Source of the DNA: CAZBLP01 sp964492825
GTDB lineage: Bacteria > DYJV01
Assembly (NCBI GenBank): GCA_964492825.1
Contig: CAZBLP010000050.1
Location: 1 to 14,446, forward strand
Direction: 5' to 3'
DNA: 14,446 nucleotides
The position numbers and the translations under genes are program-made. The number at the start of each line of letters is the position of its first letter. The stretch's first letter is position 1. The notes under the pieces were generated by a model. The model was not told where the DNA came from. It did not search any database and saw nothing but the letters and a program-made list of their open reading frames with translations. Positions 1 through 7,340 of this stretch are shown here, piece by piece.

Positions 1-74
1 CAGAAACCATAGAAAAATTAAGAAGAATGATTTTAAATTTTATTAAGTATCAAAAACAAAAATCTCCAAATTAA
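1..74 (+). CDS. C-terminal end of an unidentified upstream gene (partial)
   Basis: An open frame enters from the left edge (first full codon at base 3) and stops at TAA 72-74. The visible 23 residues read roughly ETIEKLRRMILNFIKYQKQ followed by KSPN. They are basic and look helical, as in the last helix of a cytoplasmic protein. No family can be recognised from so little. The other two forward frames close within the first 50 bases. It could be chance, since the frame is short. Confidence 0.4.
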   Translation, partial: ETIEKLRRMILNFIKYQKQKSPN

Positions 75-90
75 CGCATACAAGCATTCT

Positions 91-122
91 CATATACACA
101 TTTACGCATATACACATTTACA
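91..122. repeat. 16-bp tandem duplication upstream of aor
   Basis: The unit CATATACACATTTAC plus one base occurs at 91-106 and again at 107-122, with 15 of 16 positions identical (G versus A at the last). The copies sit directly before the Shine-Dalgarno site GGAGG at 131-135 of the oxidoreductase gene. They may be replication slippage in a low-complexity leader or a duplicated binding site. Confidence 0.7.
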
Positions 123-142
123 CAAACAAAGGAGGAAAAAAT

Positions 143-2008
143 ATGCCATTAAGTCGAAAAGCACTTTTTGTTGATTTAACAAAAAAAGAAGCTGTCTCTG
201 AAGCTATTTCATTGGAATTGAGAAAAAAATTTCTCGGTGGCAGAGGATTAAATATTTATTATCTTAGTAAATTAACGAGAAAAGGGATGGACCCTTTTGA
301 GCCTGATAATCCTTTAATAGTTGGAGTAGGTCTATTAACAGGTTTGTTTTACGGAAGAATAAATATTTCCAGTGTATCACCTGAGAGCGGAGGCTATCTC
401 GGTGACTCCAATATGGGTGGTTATTTTGGAGCAGAGCTTGCAGCAACAGAGTATAGCCATCTTATAATCAGAGGAAAAAGCGATAAACCTGTTTATATTT
501 TTATTGACAATGACAAGGTTGAATTTAGAGATGCTTCCCATTTATGGGGTAAAGATTCAATAGAAACCCAGATGATGATAAAAGAGGAGCTTGGTGATAA
601 AAATGTAAGAATAATGACTATTGGGCAGGCAGGAGAAAATCTTGTTCGATTTGCATGTGTTATAACCGGGATTAAGAATGCAGCAGGCAGAACAGGCATG
701 GGTGCTGTAATGGGCTCTAAAAATCTAAAAGCTATTGCTGTTAGAGGTAAAACTCCGTTTAAGCTTGCAAATCCGAAACAATATCTGGAAGACCTCAGAG
801 AAACCAATAAAAAAGCCAGTGGTACAGGTTGGGGCAAAGCTCTTGGTACTTTAGGGACACCTTTATTATTGAAAAACGCAAATAAAAAAGGTTTTACAAG
901 CTATAAATACCATCAGGCAACTCATGTTACCGACCCTGCCATTGAAGAACTATATGCTGAAAGTTTAAATGAAAAGTATGCAAAAGGTATGGCATCTTGT
1001 TTTGGTTGCCCTATTCATTGCAGACACAGATATGAAGTTACAGACGGGGTTGGTAAAGGGACAAAAGGAGAAGGTCCGGAATATGCAACAATTGCAGCAT
1101 TTGGCCCTACAGTAGGCAACCTTAATCTTTCTTCTGTTTTAAAATTAAATGATTTATGTAACAGGTTTGGTATAGATACAATTTCAGGAGGAGATTATCT
1201 CGGTTATTTTTTTAAATTATACCAGGAAGGAATAATTACGGAAAAAGATGTAGGATATCCACTTGAATGGGGCAATCATGAATCAATAGAGAGATTATTA
1301 AGAGACATTGCACATAGAAGAGGGTTTGGTGCAATTGCTGCAGAGGGTAGTCTTGCATGGAAAAAACTGCCTAATTCTGAAGCAGCGGAAAAAGAACTTC
1401 TTGCAATTAAAAATGTATCAATAGAAATGACAGATGAGAGGCCTGTGATTGTATTTGCATTTGGTCTTGCAGTGGCTACAAGAGGTACATGCCATATGAG
1501 AAGTAGAGCATCTATAGATGTTGTTCCTTATCCAAGAGAAATTTTAGCGGATTTCTATGGTGGCGATGTGGGAAAAGATTTTAAAGATTACTCAGGAAAA
1601 GCCAGAATGGTTTGGTGGCATGAAATTTTTAATGCTGTTGTCGATTCAATAGGTTTATGCAGATTTGCCAGTATTTTTTCAAGTATAAGCTCAATTGGTT
1701 ATGTTGATATTTCAAAGCTTCTTAAAACAGCATTAAATATGGATATTTCTGATAAAGAACTTGCCCAGTTAGGTGAGAGAATATACACTCTTGAAAGAAT
1801 GTATATTAACAGAGAAGGAATTACAAGAAAAGACGACTATCTGCCGGATTTGTATTATGAGCAATCTATTCCAGACGGTCCTACAAAAGGCATAAGAATT
1901 GACAGAGAGAAATTTGAGAAATTACTTGATGAATATTATGCATTGCACAGATGGGACAACAACGGTATTGTTCCGGAAAACAGAGCCAAAGAATTGGGAT
2001 TGTTGTAA
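143..2008 (+). CDS. aor: Aldehyde:ferredoxin oxidoreductase (tungsten/molybdenum pterin enzyme)
   Basis: Cytoplasmic enzyme of the AOR family. It oxidises aldehydes to carboxylic acids with ferredoxin, or runs the reverse acid reduction, using a tungsto- or molybdo-bispterin and one [4Fe-4S] cluster. At 621 residues it is close to the usual size of about 600. The N-terminal domain carries the GGRGLN pterin-contact motif, and GRTGMGAVMGSKNLKAIAVRG is the family's signature near residues 183-203. The cluster ligands are visible as CX2CX3C (Cys286, Cys289, Cys293) with the fourth, Cys506, in the context DSIGLC, matching the pattern of the Pyrococcus furiosus enzyme. The start has GGAGG seven bases upstream. 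The next gene encodes an iron-sulfur protein, the likely electron partner. No NAD-binding AorC-like subunit is seen next to it, so electrons probably go to ferredoxin rather than NAD. Metal and aldehyde range cannot be told from sequence; another AOR-family branch (e.g. WOR-like) is possible. Confidence 0.95.
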   Translation: MPLSRKALFVDLTKKEAVSEAISLELRKKFLGGRGLNIYYLSKLTRKGMDPFEPDNPLIVGVGLLTGLFYGRINISSVSPESGGYLGDSNMGGYFGAELAATEYSHLIIRGKSDKPVYIFIDNDKVEFRDASHLWGKDSIETQMMIKEELGDKNVRIMTIGQAGENLVRFACVITGIKNAAGRTGMGAVMGSKNLKAIAVRGKTPFKLANPKQYLEDLRETNKKASGTGWGKALGTLGTPLLLKNANKKGFTSYKYHQATHVTDPAIEELYAESLNEKYAKGMASCFGCPIHCRHRYEVTDGVGKGTKGEGPEYATIAAFGPTVGNLNLSSVLKLNDLCNRFGIDTISGGDYLGYFFKLYQEGIITEKDVGYPLEWGNHESIERLLRDIAHRRGFGAIAAEGSLAWKKLPNSEAAEKELLAIKNVSIEMTDERPVIVFAFGLAVATRGTCHMRSRASIDVVPYPREILADFYGGDVGKDFKDYSGKARMVWWHEIFNAVVDSIGLCRFASIFSSISSIGYVDISKLLKTALNMDISDKELAQLGERIYTLERMYINREGITRKDDYLPDLYYEQSIPDGPTKGIRIDREKFEKLLDEYYALHRWDNNGIVPENRAKELGLL

Positions 2009-2021
2009 AACAATTGAAAAC

Positions 2022-2051
2022 GGATTTAGGATTTAGTTTTTCTCCTAATCC
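2022..2051 (+). other. Imperfect hairpin in the aor-ferredoxin gap
   Basis: GGATTTAGGA (2022-2031) can pair with TCCTAATCC (2043-2051) with one bulged T and an 11-base loop. The left side includes two tandem copies of the heptamer GGATTTA. No run of T follows the stem, so it is not a standard rho-independent terminator. It may process or attenuate the transcript between the two genes, or be part of a degenerate intergenic repeat. Confidence 0.4.
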
Positions 2052-2118
2052 TTAAATAGCATATTTTAAATCCAAATTATCAACTAACGACTATTGACTA
2101 ATTAAGGAGGAATTATTA

Positions 2119-2490
2119 ATGAAAATAAAAGTAGATAATAAAAAATGCACAGGCTGCCTTTTGTGTGAGGTCTCATGCTCAATAGCGAATCTCGGCTATG
2201 TTGACAGAAATGGCAGTGCTATTCGTGTTAATATAAATGATTTAAGCATAGACTTTCATGAGCCGATATTGTGCAAGCAGTGTAAAAAGATGAACTGTTT
2301 AAAATCTGAAGGAAAAGATTTTGATGAAGAGGAAAGAAAGAAATTTTTCTGGGAGAACCCCCAAAGGGTTGGAGATTGTCCTTTTAATGCAATTTTCGAG
2401 TATAATGACAGAGTTGTTCACTGCTGGCTTTGCGGCGGTGACCCTGAATGTGTCAAAAGTTGTCCCACAGGGGCTTTAACATTTGAATAA
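2119..2490 (+). CDS. Ferredoxin-like iron-sulfur protein, probable electron-transfer subunit of the AOR
   Basis: A 123-residue cytoplasmic protein of the 4Fe-4S dicluster/polyferredoxin type. Twelve cysteines are seen, enough for three [4Fe-4S] clusters: CX2CX2CX3C at 10, 13, 16 and 20; a middle group at 52, 55, 60 and 87 (the last in CPFNAIF); and CX2CX5CX3CP at 102, 105, 111 and 115. Pairing of sites to clusters follows the HycB/DmsB pattern only by analogy. It begins 110 bases after aor with a strong AAGGAGG and probably accepts electrons from it. Small cluster-rich partners of this kind accompany many bacterial AOR genes (AorA-like). Its stop TAA overlaps the start of the next gene (TAATG), which implies translational coupling. 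The residues between the second and third cysteine groups form an acidic/basic insert. Confidence 0.88.
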   Translation: MKIKVDNKKCTGCLLCEVSCSIANLGYVDRNGSAIRVNINDLSIDFHEPILCKQCKKMNCLKSEGKDFDEEERKKFFWENPQRVGDCPFNAIFEYNDRVVHCWLCGGDPECVKSCPTGALTFE

Positions 2491-3077
2491 TGATTGAAAA
2501 AGTAAGAAAGTTTATAACTGAAACTCTTGATAATAAAACTTCTCTTGAAAAAATGGTGCTAAAGCATCTTTTGGATACTGAGAAGTATGTTAAAATTTTA
2601 TATGAAGAAATAACAGGAAAAAATACTCCGGAAGAATTGATAATAGCTGCACTTGCTCATGATATTGAAAGAGGTTTCAGAGATCCTGAAGTTTATGAAA
2701 ATATGTATAAATCGGGAAAAGGTTTCCTTGATGATGATTTTTTAAAATATCATCAAAAGAGAAGTGCAGAAATTTTAAAGAATTTTTTAAAAACAAATAA
2801 CCATCCTAATGAGAAAATCGAAGAAATTTACAAATATGTAAGAAATCATGAAATCGGCGGAGATTTTGAAACAGATATTTTAAAGGATGCTGACAGTATC
2901 AGTTTTTTTATAAACAATACAGAGCATTTCATAAAAGTAAAAGCTAAAGAAGCTTCACCTGAAAAAGTAAGAGTAAAACTTAAATGGATGTTTGAAAGAA
3001 TTACTTTTTCTGAAGCCAAGACAATTGCATTTCCTTATTATGAAACATCAATTGATAAATTGAAAAAAATAAGGTGA
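2490..3077 (+). CDS. HD-domain protein, probable metal-dependent phosphohydrolase of unknown substrate
   Basis: A 195-residue soluble protein with the ordered metal-binding residues of the HD superfamily: His26 in a first helix, the doublet His57-Asp58 in ALAHDIERGF, further histidines at 88 and 120, and Asp133/Asp135 in LKDADSISFF. HD proteins of this class hydrolyse nucleotides or other phosphoesters, or act as regulators; the substrate here is unknown. The ATG shares its A with the stop of the ferredoxin gene (TAATG), and no separate Shine-Dalgarno is evident, so translation is probably coupled. Inclusion in the AOR transcription unit suggests a role in its expression, cofactor supply or signalling, but that rests on position alone. 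It ends 40 bases before the stop of a convergent gene, with no strong terminator between them. Confidence 0.8.
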   Translation: MIEKVRKFITETLDNKTSLEKMVLKHLLDTEKYVKILYEEITGKNTPEELIIAALAHDIERGFRDPEVYENMYKSGKGFLDDDFLKYHQKRSAEILKNFLKTNNHPNEKIEEIYKYVRNHEIGGDFETDILKDADSISFFINNTEHFIKVKAKEASPEKVRVKLKWMFERITFSEAKTIAFPYYETSIDKLKKIR

Positions 3078-3116
3078 CAGGAAAATTTTACCAATTTAAG
3101 AAAATTTGCTTATTTT

Positions 3117-3833
3117 TTATTCTTTTAAAAATTCATCCCAAAATTTATTGGCTTTTTTTATATATTGCTCATCTGAGATAATTGGTTTTTCCAATTTTAT
3201 GACAGTCTCTTCTGATAAAGATAAATTATTTACTATTTCTTTACCTGCTTTTCTTAGAATTTTTTGATACTTCCATAGAAGCGGTTTTAAAATCAATTTG
3301 TTAATTTGTAAAATTTCTCCGCCTCCTCTGTATATTTCTCCAATAACTTCAGTATGCATATTTCTTGCTACCCTTCTAAAAAGTAGTTTTATAACTTGAA
3401 AATGAGATTGTTCAGGAAAACCTGAGTTTGATATTACAAATATTTTAGGATATTTATTGTATCTTTTGACATGCCTTGATTCATTGTTTTCATCTTTTTC
3501 AAAATGAGGGTCTGCTATTGGAATGAGTCTGTCCATGAAATTTTTCATAATTCCTGAAACATTGTCAACATAAAGCGGTGTTGCAAAAACAACTATATCT
3601 GAATCTATGAATTTTTCAATTAATTCCTCCATATCGTCTTTAATTACACACTTACCTGGAGTTTTTTTCCAGCATGCAAAACACCCGAGACAGTGTGAAA
3701 TTTTCTTTTTTGCAAGAAAAATATTTTCAACTTCTGCACCAGCTTCTTTTGCTCCTAATAAGAATTCGCGGACAATAAAATCTGTATTGCTTTTTTCAGC
3801 TTTCGGACTACTGTTATACACTGTTATTTTCAT
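3117..3833 (-). CDS. Iron-sulfur flavoprotein (Isf-like), NAD(P)H-dependent FMN reductase family
   Basis: A 238-residue flavodoxin-fold redox protein. The N-terminus KITVYNSSPKAEKSNT is the beta-strand and FMN-phosphate loop of the NADPH-dependent FMN reductase family. FATPLYVDNVSGIMKNFMDR is the second flavin-contact segment. Between them lies a compact cysteine motif CX2CX2CX7C (Cys48, 51, 54 and 62), the arrangement that binds a [4Fe-4S] cluster in archaeal iron-sulfur flavoprotein Isf. The roughly 60 C-terminal residues are helical and basic. Isf-type proteins take electrons from ferredoxin and reduce O2, peroxide or quinones, which would suit a neighbour of a ferredoxin-linked oxidoreductase. 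The start has GAGGAGG on the minus strand about five bases upstream and a good promoter at 3889-3917. The exact electron acceptor is unknown. Confidence 0.85.
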   Translation of the reverse strand: MKITVYNSSPKAEKSNTDFIVREFLLGAKEAGAEVENIFLAKKKISHCLGCFACWKKTPGKCVIKDDMEELIEKFIDSDIVVFATPLYVDNVSGIMKNFMDRLIPIADPHFEKDENNESRHVKRYNKYPKIFVISNSGFPEQSHFQVIKLLFRRVARNMHTEVIGEIYRGGGEILQINKLILKPLLWKYQKILRKAGKEIVNNLSLSEETVIKLEKPIISDEQYIKKANKFWDEFLKE

Positions 3834-3888
3834 ATGTCCTCCTCTGCAAAATTACATTGCTTATTTCAGTTTAGTTTTTCAATATTTA

Positions 3889-3917
3889 AATATAAAAAAT
3901 TGTTTTGTTAAAGTCAA
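3889..3917 (-). promoter_or_regulatory. Sigma-70-type promoter for the iron-sulfur flavoprotein gene
   Basis: On the minus strand, TTGACT (complement of 3912-3917) and TATATT (complement of 3889-3894) are separated by exactly 17 bases. The 5' leader to the ATG at 3833 would be about 50 bases. The match is close to consensus, but the region is very AT-rich. Confidence 0.55.
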
Positions 3918-3968
3918 ACTTTTACTAAAAATATTGTTTTTAAAATATTTCTACATTGCAAAAGAAAA

Positions 3969-3997
3969 TTGACAAGTAATTTTAAATTAGTTATGAA
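3969..3997 (+). promoter_or_regulatory. Sigma-70-type promoter for the quinone-reductase-like gene
   Basis: TTGACA at 3969-3974 is followed after 17 bases by TATGAA at 3992-3997, about 35 bases before the ATG at 4033. It diverges from the minus-strand promoter at 3889-3917, so the two flavodoxin-fold genes could share a control region between 3917 and 3969. Confidence 0.5.
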
Positions 3998-4032
3998 ATA
4001 ATAACAGATAAATAATTCTTAGAAAGAGTGGT

Positions 4033-4638
4033 ATGAGAATACTTATCATACTTGGACATCCGAATCCCGACAGTTTTAATCATGCAATTGCACATGCAGT
4101 ACGTAATGATTTGGTTGAACGCGGCCATAGAGTAATATTTTTCGATTTATATGAAGAAGGCTTTAACCCGCTTCTTTTTACAGAAGAGATTCCAGAATAT
4201 GCTAATGTTCCGACAACAATTCAGCAATATTGCAATGAACTCTGCTTGGCAGAAGGAATTGTCATTGTTCACCCTAATTGGTGGGGACAACCACCTGCTA
4301 TTGTTAAAGGATGGATTGACAGAGTATTCCGTCCGGGAATTGCCTATAGATTTGAAGAAGGAGATAGTGGAGAAGGAGTGCCTATTGGTTTGCTTCAAGC
4401 TCATGCGGCAGTTGTTTTAAATACCTCAAATACTGAAAAAGTTAGAGAACAATCAGTATTTGGTGATCCTTTAGATGCAATCTGGCGAAATTGTATTTTT
4501 GAGCTCTGCGGTATCCGTAAATTTTATCGTAAGATGTTTTCAGTGGTTGTTACTAGCACAAAAAAACAGCGTATTGCCTGGATTGAGGAGGCGAAAGAGC
4601 TTTGCAGAAATGCATTTGAAATAAATATACACAAATAA
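4033..4638 (+). CDS. NAD(P)H-dependent oxidoreductase, flavodoxin-2 fold (NQO1/KefF/MdaB type)
   Basis: A 201-residue flavodoxin-fold protein. MRILIILGHPNPDSFNHAIA is the first strand and phosphate loop of the flavodoxin-2 family. HPNWWGQPPAIVKGWIDRVF is its hallmark flavin-binding segment (compare HPxWW/F..PA.LKGW.DRV). Length matches single-domain members. Family members are FAD or FMN proteins that transfer two electrons from NAD(P)H to quinones. The Shine-Dalgarno is weak (AGAAAGAG, partly overlapping the spacer), but a promoter lies close upstream. It is read away from the iron-sulfur flavoprotein, so the pair may be a divergently controlled redox-defence or electron-disposal unit. G+C appears slightly higher than in neighbouring genes, which could mean a separate origin. 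Substrate is not predictable. Confidence 0.85.
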   Translation: MRILIILGHPNPDSFNHAIAHAVRNDLVERGHRVIFFDLYEEGFNPLLFTEEIPEYANVPTTIQQYCNELCLAEGIVIVHPNWWGQPPAIVKGWIDRVFRPGIAYRFEEGDSGEGVPIGLLQAHAAVVLNTSNTEKVREQSVFGDPLDAIWRNCIFELCGIRKFYRKMFSVVVTSTKKQRIAWIEEAKELCRNAFEINIHK

Positions 4639-4712
4639 AATTATAAAACCTTTTCTGATTTTTTGATATTAAGATAATTGATTTAGTTGTTGCTTATGTG
4701 TTACAGTAATTC

Positions 4713-4886
4713 ATGGAAAAATTAATTGAAAATTTTCTAAAAAATAAAAGAATTACTCTATATAGAAGATTTAATGCATCTATTCTTAAAATAGACAATT
4801 CTATTATTAATTTTTTCAGAGAAAATAAATGCGGCAATTTTAATAATGATACTGTTATCTGGACAGATGCGCTTTTGATAGTATAA
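4713..4886 (+). CDS. Possible 57-residue small ORF, unidentified
   Basis: An ATG at 4713 opens a frame that ends with TAA at 4884-4886. The product begins MEKLIENFLKNKRITLYRR and ends DTVIWTDALLIV. No clear Shine-Dalgarno precedes it. It fills much of the 270-base gap between the oxidoreductase at 4638 and the membrane protein at 4909. It could be a small gene, the remnant of a longer one, or chance in AT-rich DNA. I recognise no family. Nothing else clear is seen in this gap. Confidence 0.25.
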   Translation: MEKLIENFLKNKRITLYRRFNASILKIDNSIINFFRENKCGNFNNDTVIWTDALLIV

Positions 4887-4908
4887 TTATTTTTTGGAGT
4901 TAACTTAG

Positions 4909-5250
4909 ATGAAAAAAATGTTTATATTTATGCCCATTATTAGTTACTTACTTTTAAGTGCTCATTTTTTCAGAGCAGGAAATTTATATTTATCTATTAT
5001 TTCTATTATTTTTCCGATATTACTGTTAATTAAAAATCGTTTTATTCCTTTTATTGTTCAGTTAGGTTTAATTTTCGGGGTTTTTGTATGGATAAAAACC
5101 TTTTTTAAATTTTTACATATTTATCAAAGATTTCATATGCCTTTTACAAAGGCAGGAGCTATAATAGCATCAGTTGCTCTATTTACTTTTATTTCAATTT
5201 TTGTGTTTAATATCAGAACAATCAGGCAAAGATACTCTGAGGAGGAATAG
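4909..5250 (+). CDS. Small integral membrane protein of unknown function
   Basis: A 113-residue, strongly hydrophobic protein with about four predicted membrane segments (near residues 4-19, 26-41, 44-62 and 80-101) and short basic loops. The C-terminus RTIRQRYSEEE is charged and probably cytoplasmic. I do not recognise a family. A Shine-Dalgarno (TTGGAG, around 4894-4899) precedes the ATG. The TAG stop at 5248-5250 abuts the ATG of the acyl-CoA synthetase alpha gene, and that gene's GAGGAGG site lies inside this one's last codons, so the two are cotranscribed and probably translationally coupled. This small membrane protein could be a partner or regulator of the synthetase, but only position supports that. 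Confidence 0.7.
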   Translation: MKKMFIFMPIISYLLLSAHFFRAGNLYLSIISIIFPILLLIKNRFIPFIVQLGLIFGVFVWIKTFFKFLHIYQRFHMPFTKAGAIIASVALFTFISIFVFNIRTIRQRYSEEE

Positions 5251-6612
5251 ATGTATAATTTAGATAAGATTTTTTATCCGGAAACAATGGCAGTAATAGG
5301 GGTGTCATTATCAAATGACAGCCATCCTGCAAATGTAATATACAATAAAAACCATCTAAGGTATTCTGTAAGGGTTTATCCGGTTAATCCAAAGGGTGGT
5401 GTTATTCACAGGGAAAAAGTATATAAATCTATTTCAGATATTCCGGAGAAAATAGACCTTGCTGTAATTGCCATAAGAGCTGATTTTGTGCCTGATGCAA
5501 TAAAAGAATGTATAGATAGTGATGTTGGCGGCGCTATTGTTATTTCCGGTGGTTTCTCTGAAGTTGGCAAAGAGAATCTGCAGCAACAGCTTGTTGATAT
5601 TGCTCAAGCACATGAGTTTCCTTTTATAGGTCCAAATTGCCTTGGGCTTTATAATCCTTCAAAAATAGATTCACTGTTTTTGCCAGCAGAAAGGATAGTA
5701 ACTCCTATGGAAGGGCATGTTGCTGTAATCAGCCAAAGCGGGGGTATTTTAATAGACCAGATGGTTAAGTTTAAAGATGAAGGCATTGGTATGTCAATTG
5801 GTGTGAGCATAGGAAATAAAGCTTTAATTAAAGAGGTTGAACTGTTGGAGTATTTTGAGAATAATCCTCAAACCAAAGTAATAGCTTTTTATGTGGAAGG
5901 TTTTTCAAAAGGAGAGGGTAGAAAATTTGTTGAATTTGCACAAAATTGTTCAAAGCCGGTAATAGTTCTGAAATCAGGCAAAACTCTTGAAGGCAGCCGG
6001 GCAGTTAGTTCTCATACAGCGTCAATAGCAGGTGATTACAAAGTATTCTCAGAAATTTTAAAACAGAAAGGAATAATAGAGGCAAAAAATGATTTTGAAT
6101 TTGTATCTTTTTGTGAATCACTTGAATGTTATAAAGAAAAAATAGATAATAATATTGCAATAATAACAGGCAGTGGCGGCCACGGCGCAATGGCTGTGGA
6201 TTTCTGTAAAAAGTATGATTTTAATGTTCCTGTTTTGAAAAATAAAGATAAAAGAGAGTTAAAAGAAAAATTGGCTGTTAATATAAAAGAAATAGTATCT
6301 GTTGATAATCCTGTTGATTTAACAGGTAGCGCCACTGATAAAGATTTTATTGCAACAGCTGAATATCTGTCAAAAATAGATTATATAGATTGTATAGTAT
6401 TGCTTCTTTTGCCTTATTTACCCGGAATTTCAATGGATTTAAGCGTTAGGCTGAGCAATATTTGCAAAGCAGCGAATAAACCTTTAATTGCTTATGTTCC
6501 TCATGTTGAGAAATATCAAATGTTAATAGAAGGATTTGACTTGAATGATATTCCAGTATCCCCTTCTGTTGAAGGTGCAATATTAATGGCTAAAGCTTTG
6601 AGGAGGCATTAG
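5251..6612 (+). CDS. NDP-forming acyl-CoA synthetase, alpha subunit (ACD type)
   Basis: A 453-residue subunit of the ADP-forming acetyl/acyl-CoA synthetase superfamily, which converts acyl-CoA + ADP + Pi to acid + CoA + ATP (reversible). Order of domains: a CoA-binding Rossmann domain (1 to about 130, with GPNCLG at 127-132), a succinyl-CoA-ligase-like domain with SQSGG at 161-165, and a third domain from about 290. The phosphorylated catalytic histidine is His255 in SHTASIAG, near His257 of the Pyrococcus alpha subunit. The usual glycine after HT is replaced by alanine (canonical SHTGSLAG). Length matches separate alpha subunits. The start codon follows directly on the stop of the membrane-protein gene, and the stop TAG abuts the beta-subunit ATG. 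Acyl specificity is unknown. Confidence 0.92.
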   Translation: MYNLDKIFYPETMAVIGVSLSNDSHPANVIYNKNHLRYSVRVYPVNPKGGVIHREKVYKSISDIPEKIDLAVIAIRADFVPDAIKECIDSDVGGAIVISGGFSEVGKENLQQQLVDIAQAHEFPFIGPNCLGLYNPSKIDSLFLPAERIVTPMEGHVAVISQSGGILIDQMVKFKDEGIGMSIGVSIGNKALIKEVELLEYFENNPQTKVIAFYVEGFSKGEGRKFVEFAQNCSKPVIVLKSGKTLEGSRAVSSHTASIAGDYKVFSEILKQKGIIEAKNDFEFVSFCESLECYKEKIDNNIAIITGSGGHGAMAVDFCKKYDFNVPVLKNKDKRELKEKLAVNIKEIVSVDNPVDLTGSATDKDFIATAEYLSKIDYIDCIVLLLLPYLPGISMDLSVRLSNICKAANKPLIAYVPHVEKYQMLIEGFDLNDIPVSPSVEGAILMAKALRRH

Positions 6613-7284
6613 ATGATAGATGTGAAAGTAAAAGAGATTATTAATAGTTCAAAAAATTACGGTTGGATTCTGGAGCAAGATGCAAAATTTATTTTAAAAA
6701 CTTACGGTATTAAAGTACCTGATTATAAATTTTCAAAAACTTTTAAAGATGCTTTGGATTTTTCTCAGAATAATTATCCTGTAGTATGTAAAGTTGTTTC
6801 TCCAGATATTGTTCATAAATCTGATGTTGGCGGAGTTATTGTAGGTATAAAAAATGATAATGAATTGAAAGATGCTTTTGAAAAGTTATCAGAGCTTAAA
6901 GGCTTCAAAGGATGTTTAATTGAAAAAATGGTGCAAGGTATGGAGCTTATAATTGGTGCTAAAAATGATGCACAGTTTGGCCCTGTTGTATTGGTTGGCA
7001 TGGGTGGTGTAAGTGTTGAAATATATAAAGATAGTGCAATTAGAATGGCTCCTTTGACAGAAAACGATATTGAAAAAATGTTGGAATCTTTGAAATGTTA
7101 TCCATTATTAAAAGGATACAGAGGCAATAAAGGAATTAACATTGAAAAATTAAAGGAGATATTGCTGAAATTTTCCAAAATTTTAATTGATTTGCAGCCA
7201 TACTTTGAATCAATTGATTTAAATCCTGTTATCTGCTCTGAAAATGAATGTTTTGTTGCTGATGCAAGAATTATTTTAGTATAA
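6613..7284 (+). CDS. NDP-forming acyl-CoA synthetase, beta subunit (ATP-grasp)
   Basis: A 223-residue ATP-grasp subunit that completes the synthetase encoded just upstream; alpha and beta together make 676 residues. The second phosphohistidine is His68 in VHKSDVGGV, matching beta His71 of the archaeal enzyme that relays phosphate from the alpha subunit to ADP. EKMVQGMELIIGAKNDAQFG is the ATP-grasp nucleotide-binding region, and IDLNPVI near residue 200 holds the metal-binding Asp/Asn. The length fits separate beta subunits. The ATG directly follows the alpha stop, with GAGGAGG inside the last alpha codons, which fits equal expression of the two. The transcript ends towards the convergent DUF4197 gene, 56 bases away, with no obvious terminator. 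Confidence 0.92.
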   Translation: MIDVKVKEIINSSKNYGWILEQDAKFILKTYGIKVPDYKFSKTFKDALDFSQNNYPVVCKVVSPDIVHKSDVGGVIVGIKNDNELKDAFEKLSELKGFKGCLIEKMVQGMELIIGAKNDAQFGPVVLVGMGGVSVEIYKDSAIRMAPLTENDIEKMLESLKCYPLLKGYRGNKGINIEKLKEILLKFSKILIDLQPYFESIDLNPVICSENECFVADARIILV

Positions 7285-7340
7285 AATAATAATTTTCTAA
7301 GAATTAAGAATAACTTATTGGTTAAATCTCTACAGAAAAA

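Noticed and set aside
91..122. CRISPR-like repeat
   Set aside because: Only two adjacent copies of 16 bases with no spacers and no cas genes.
493..837. Minus-strand open frame of 114 codons within aor
   Set aside because: Shadow of the AOR coding frame with no ribosome site.
2094..2110. TTGACT as a -35 box for the ferredoxin gene
   Set aside because: It lies only 25 bases before the ATG, leaving no room for a -10 box and leader.
2009..2118. Rho-independent terminator after aor
   Set aside because: The hairpin at 2022-2051 has a bulge and no following T-run, and the ferredoxin gene is expected in the same transcript.
143..3077. Benzoyl-CoA reductase BamB/BamC reading of the AOR-family gene and ferredoxin
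   Set aside because: BamB is in the same superfamily and BamC is cluster-rich, but the other bam genes are absent and the third gene is an HD protein. A general aldehyde oxidoreductase is the simpler call.
3607..3972. Plus-strand open frame of 121 codons overlapping the iron-sulfur flavoprotein gene
   Set aside because: It is antisense to a well-supported gene, has no Shine-Dalgarno and its product shows no family features.
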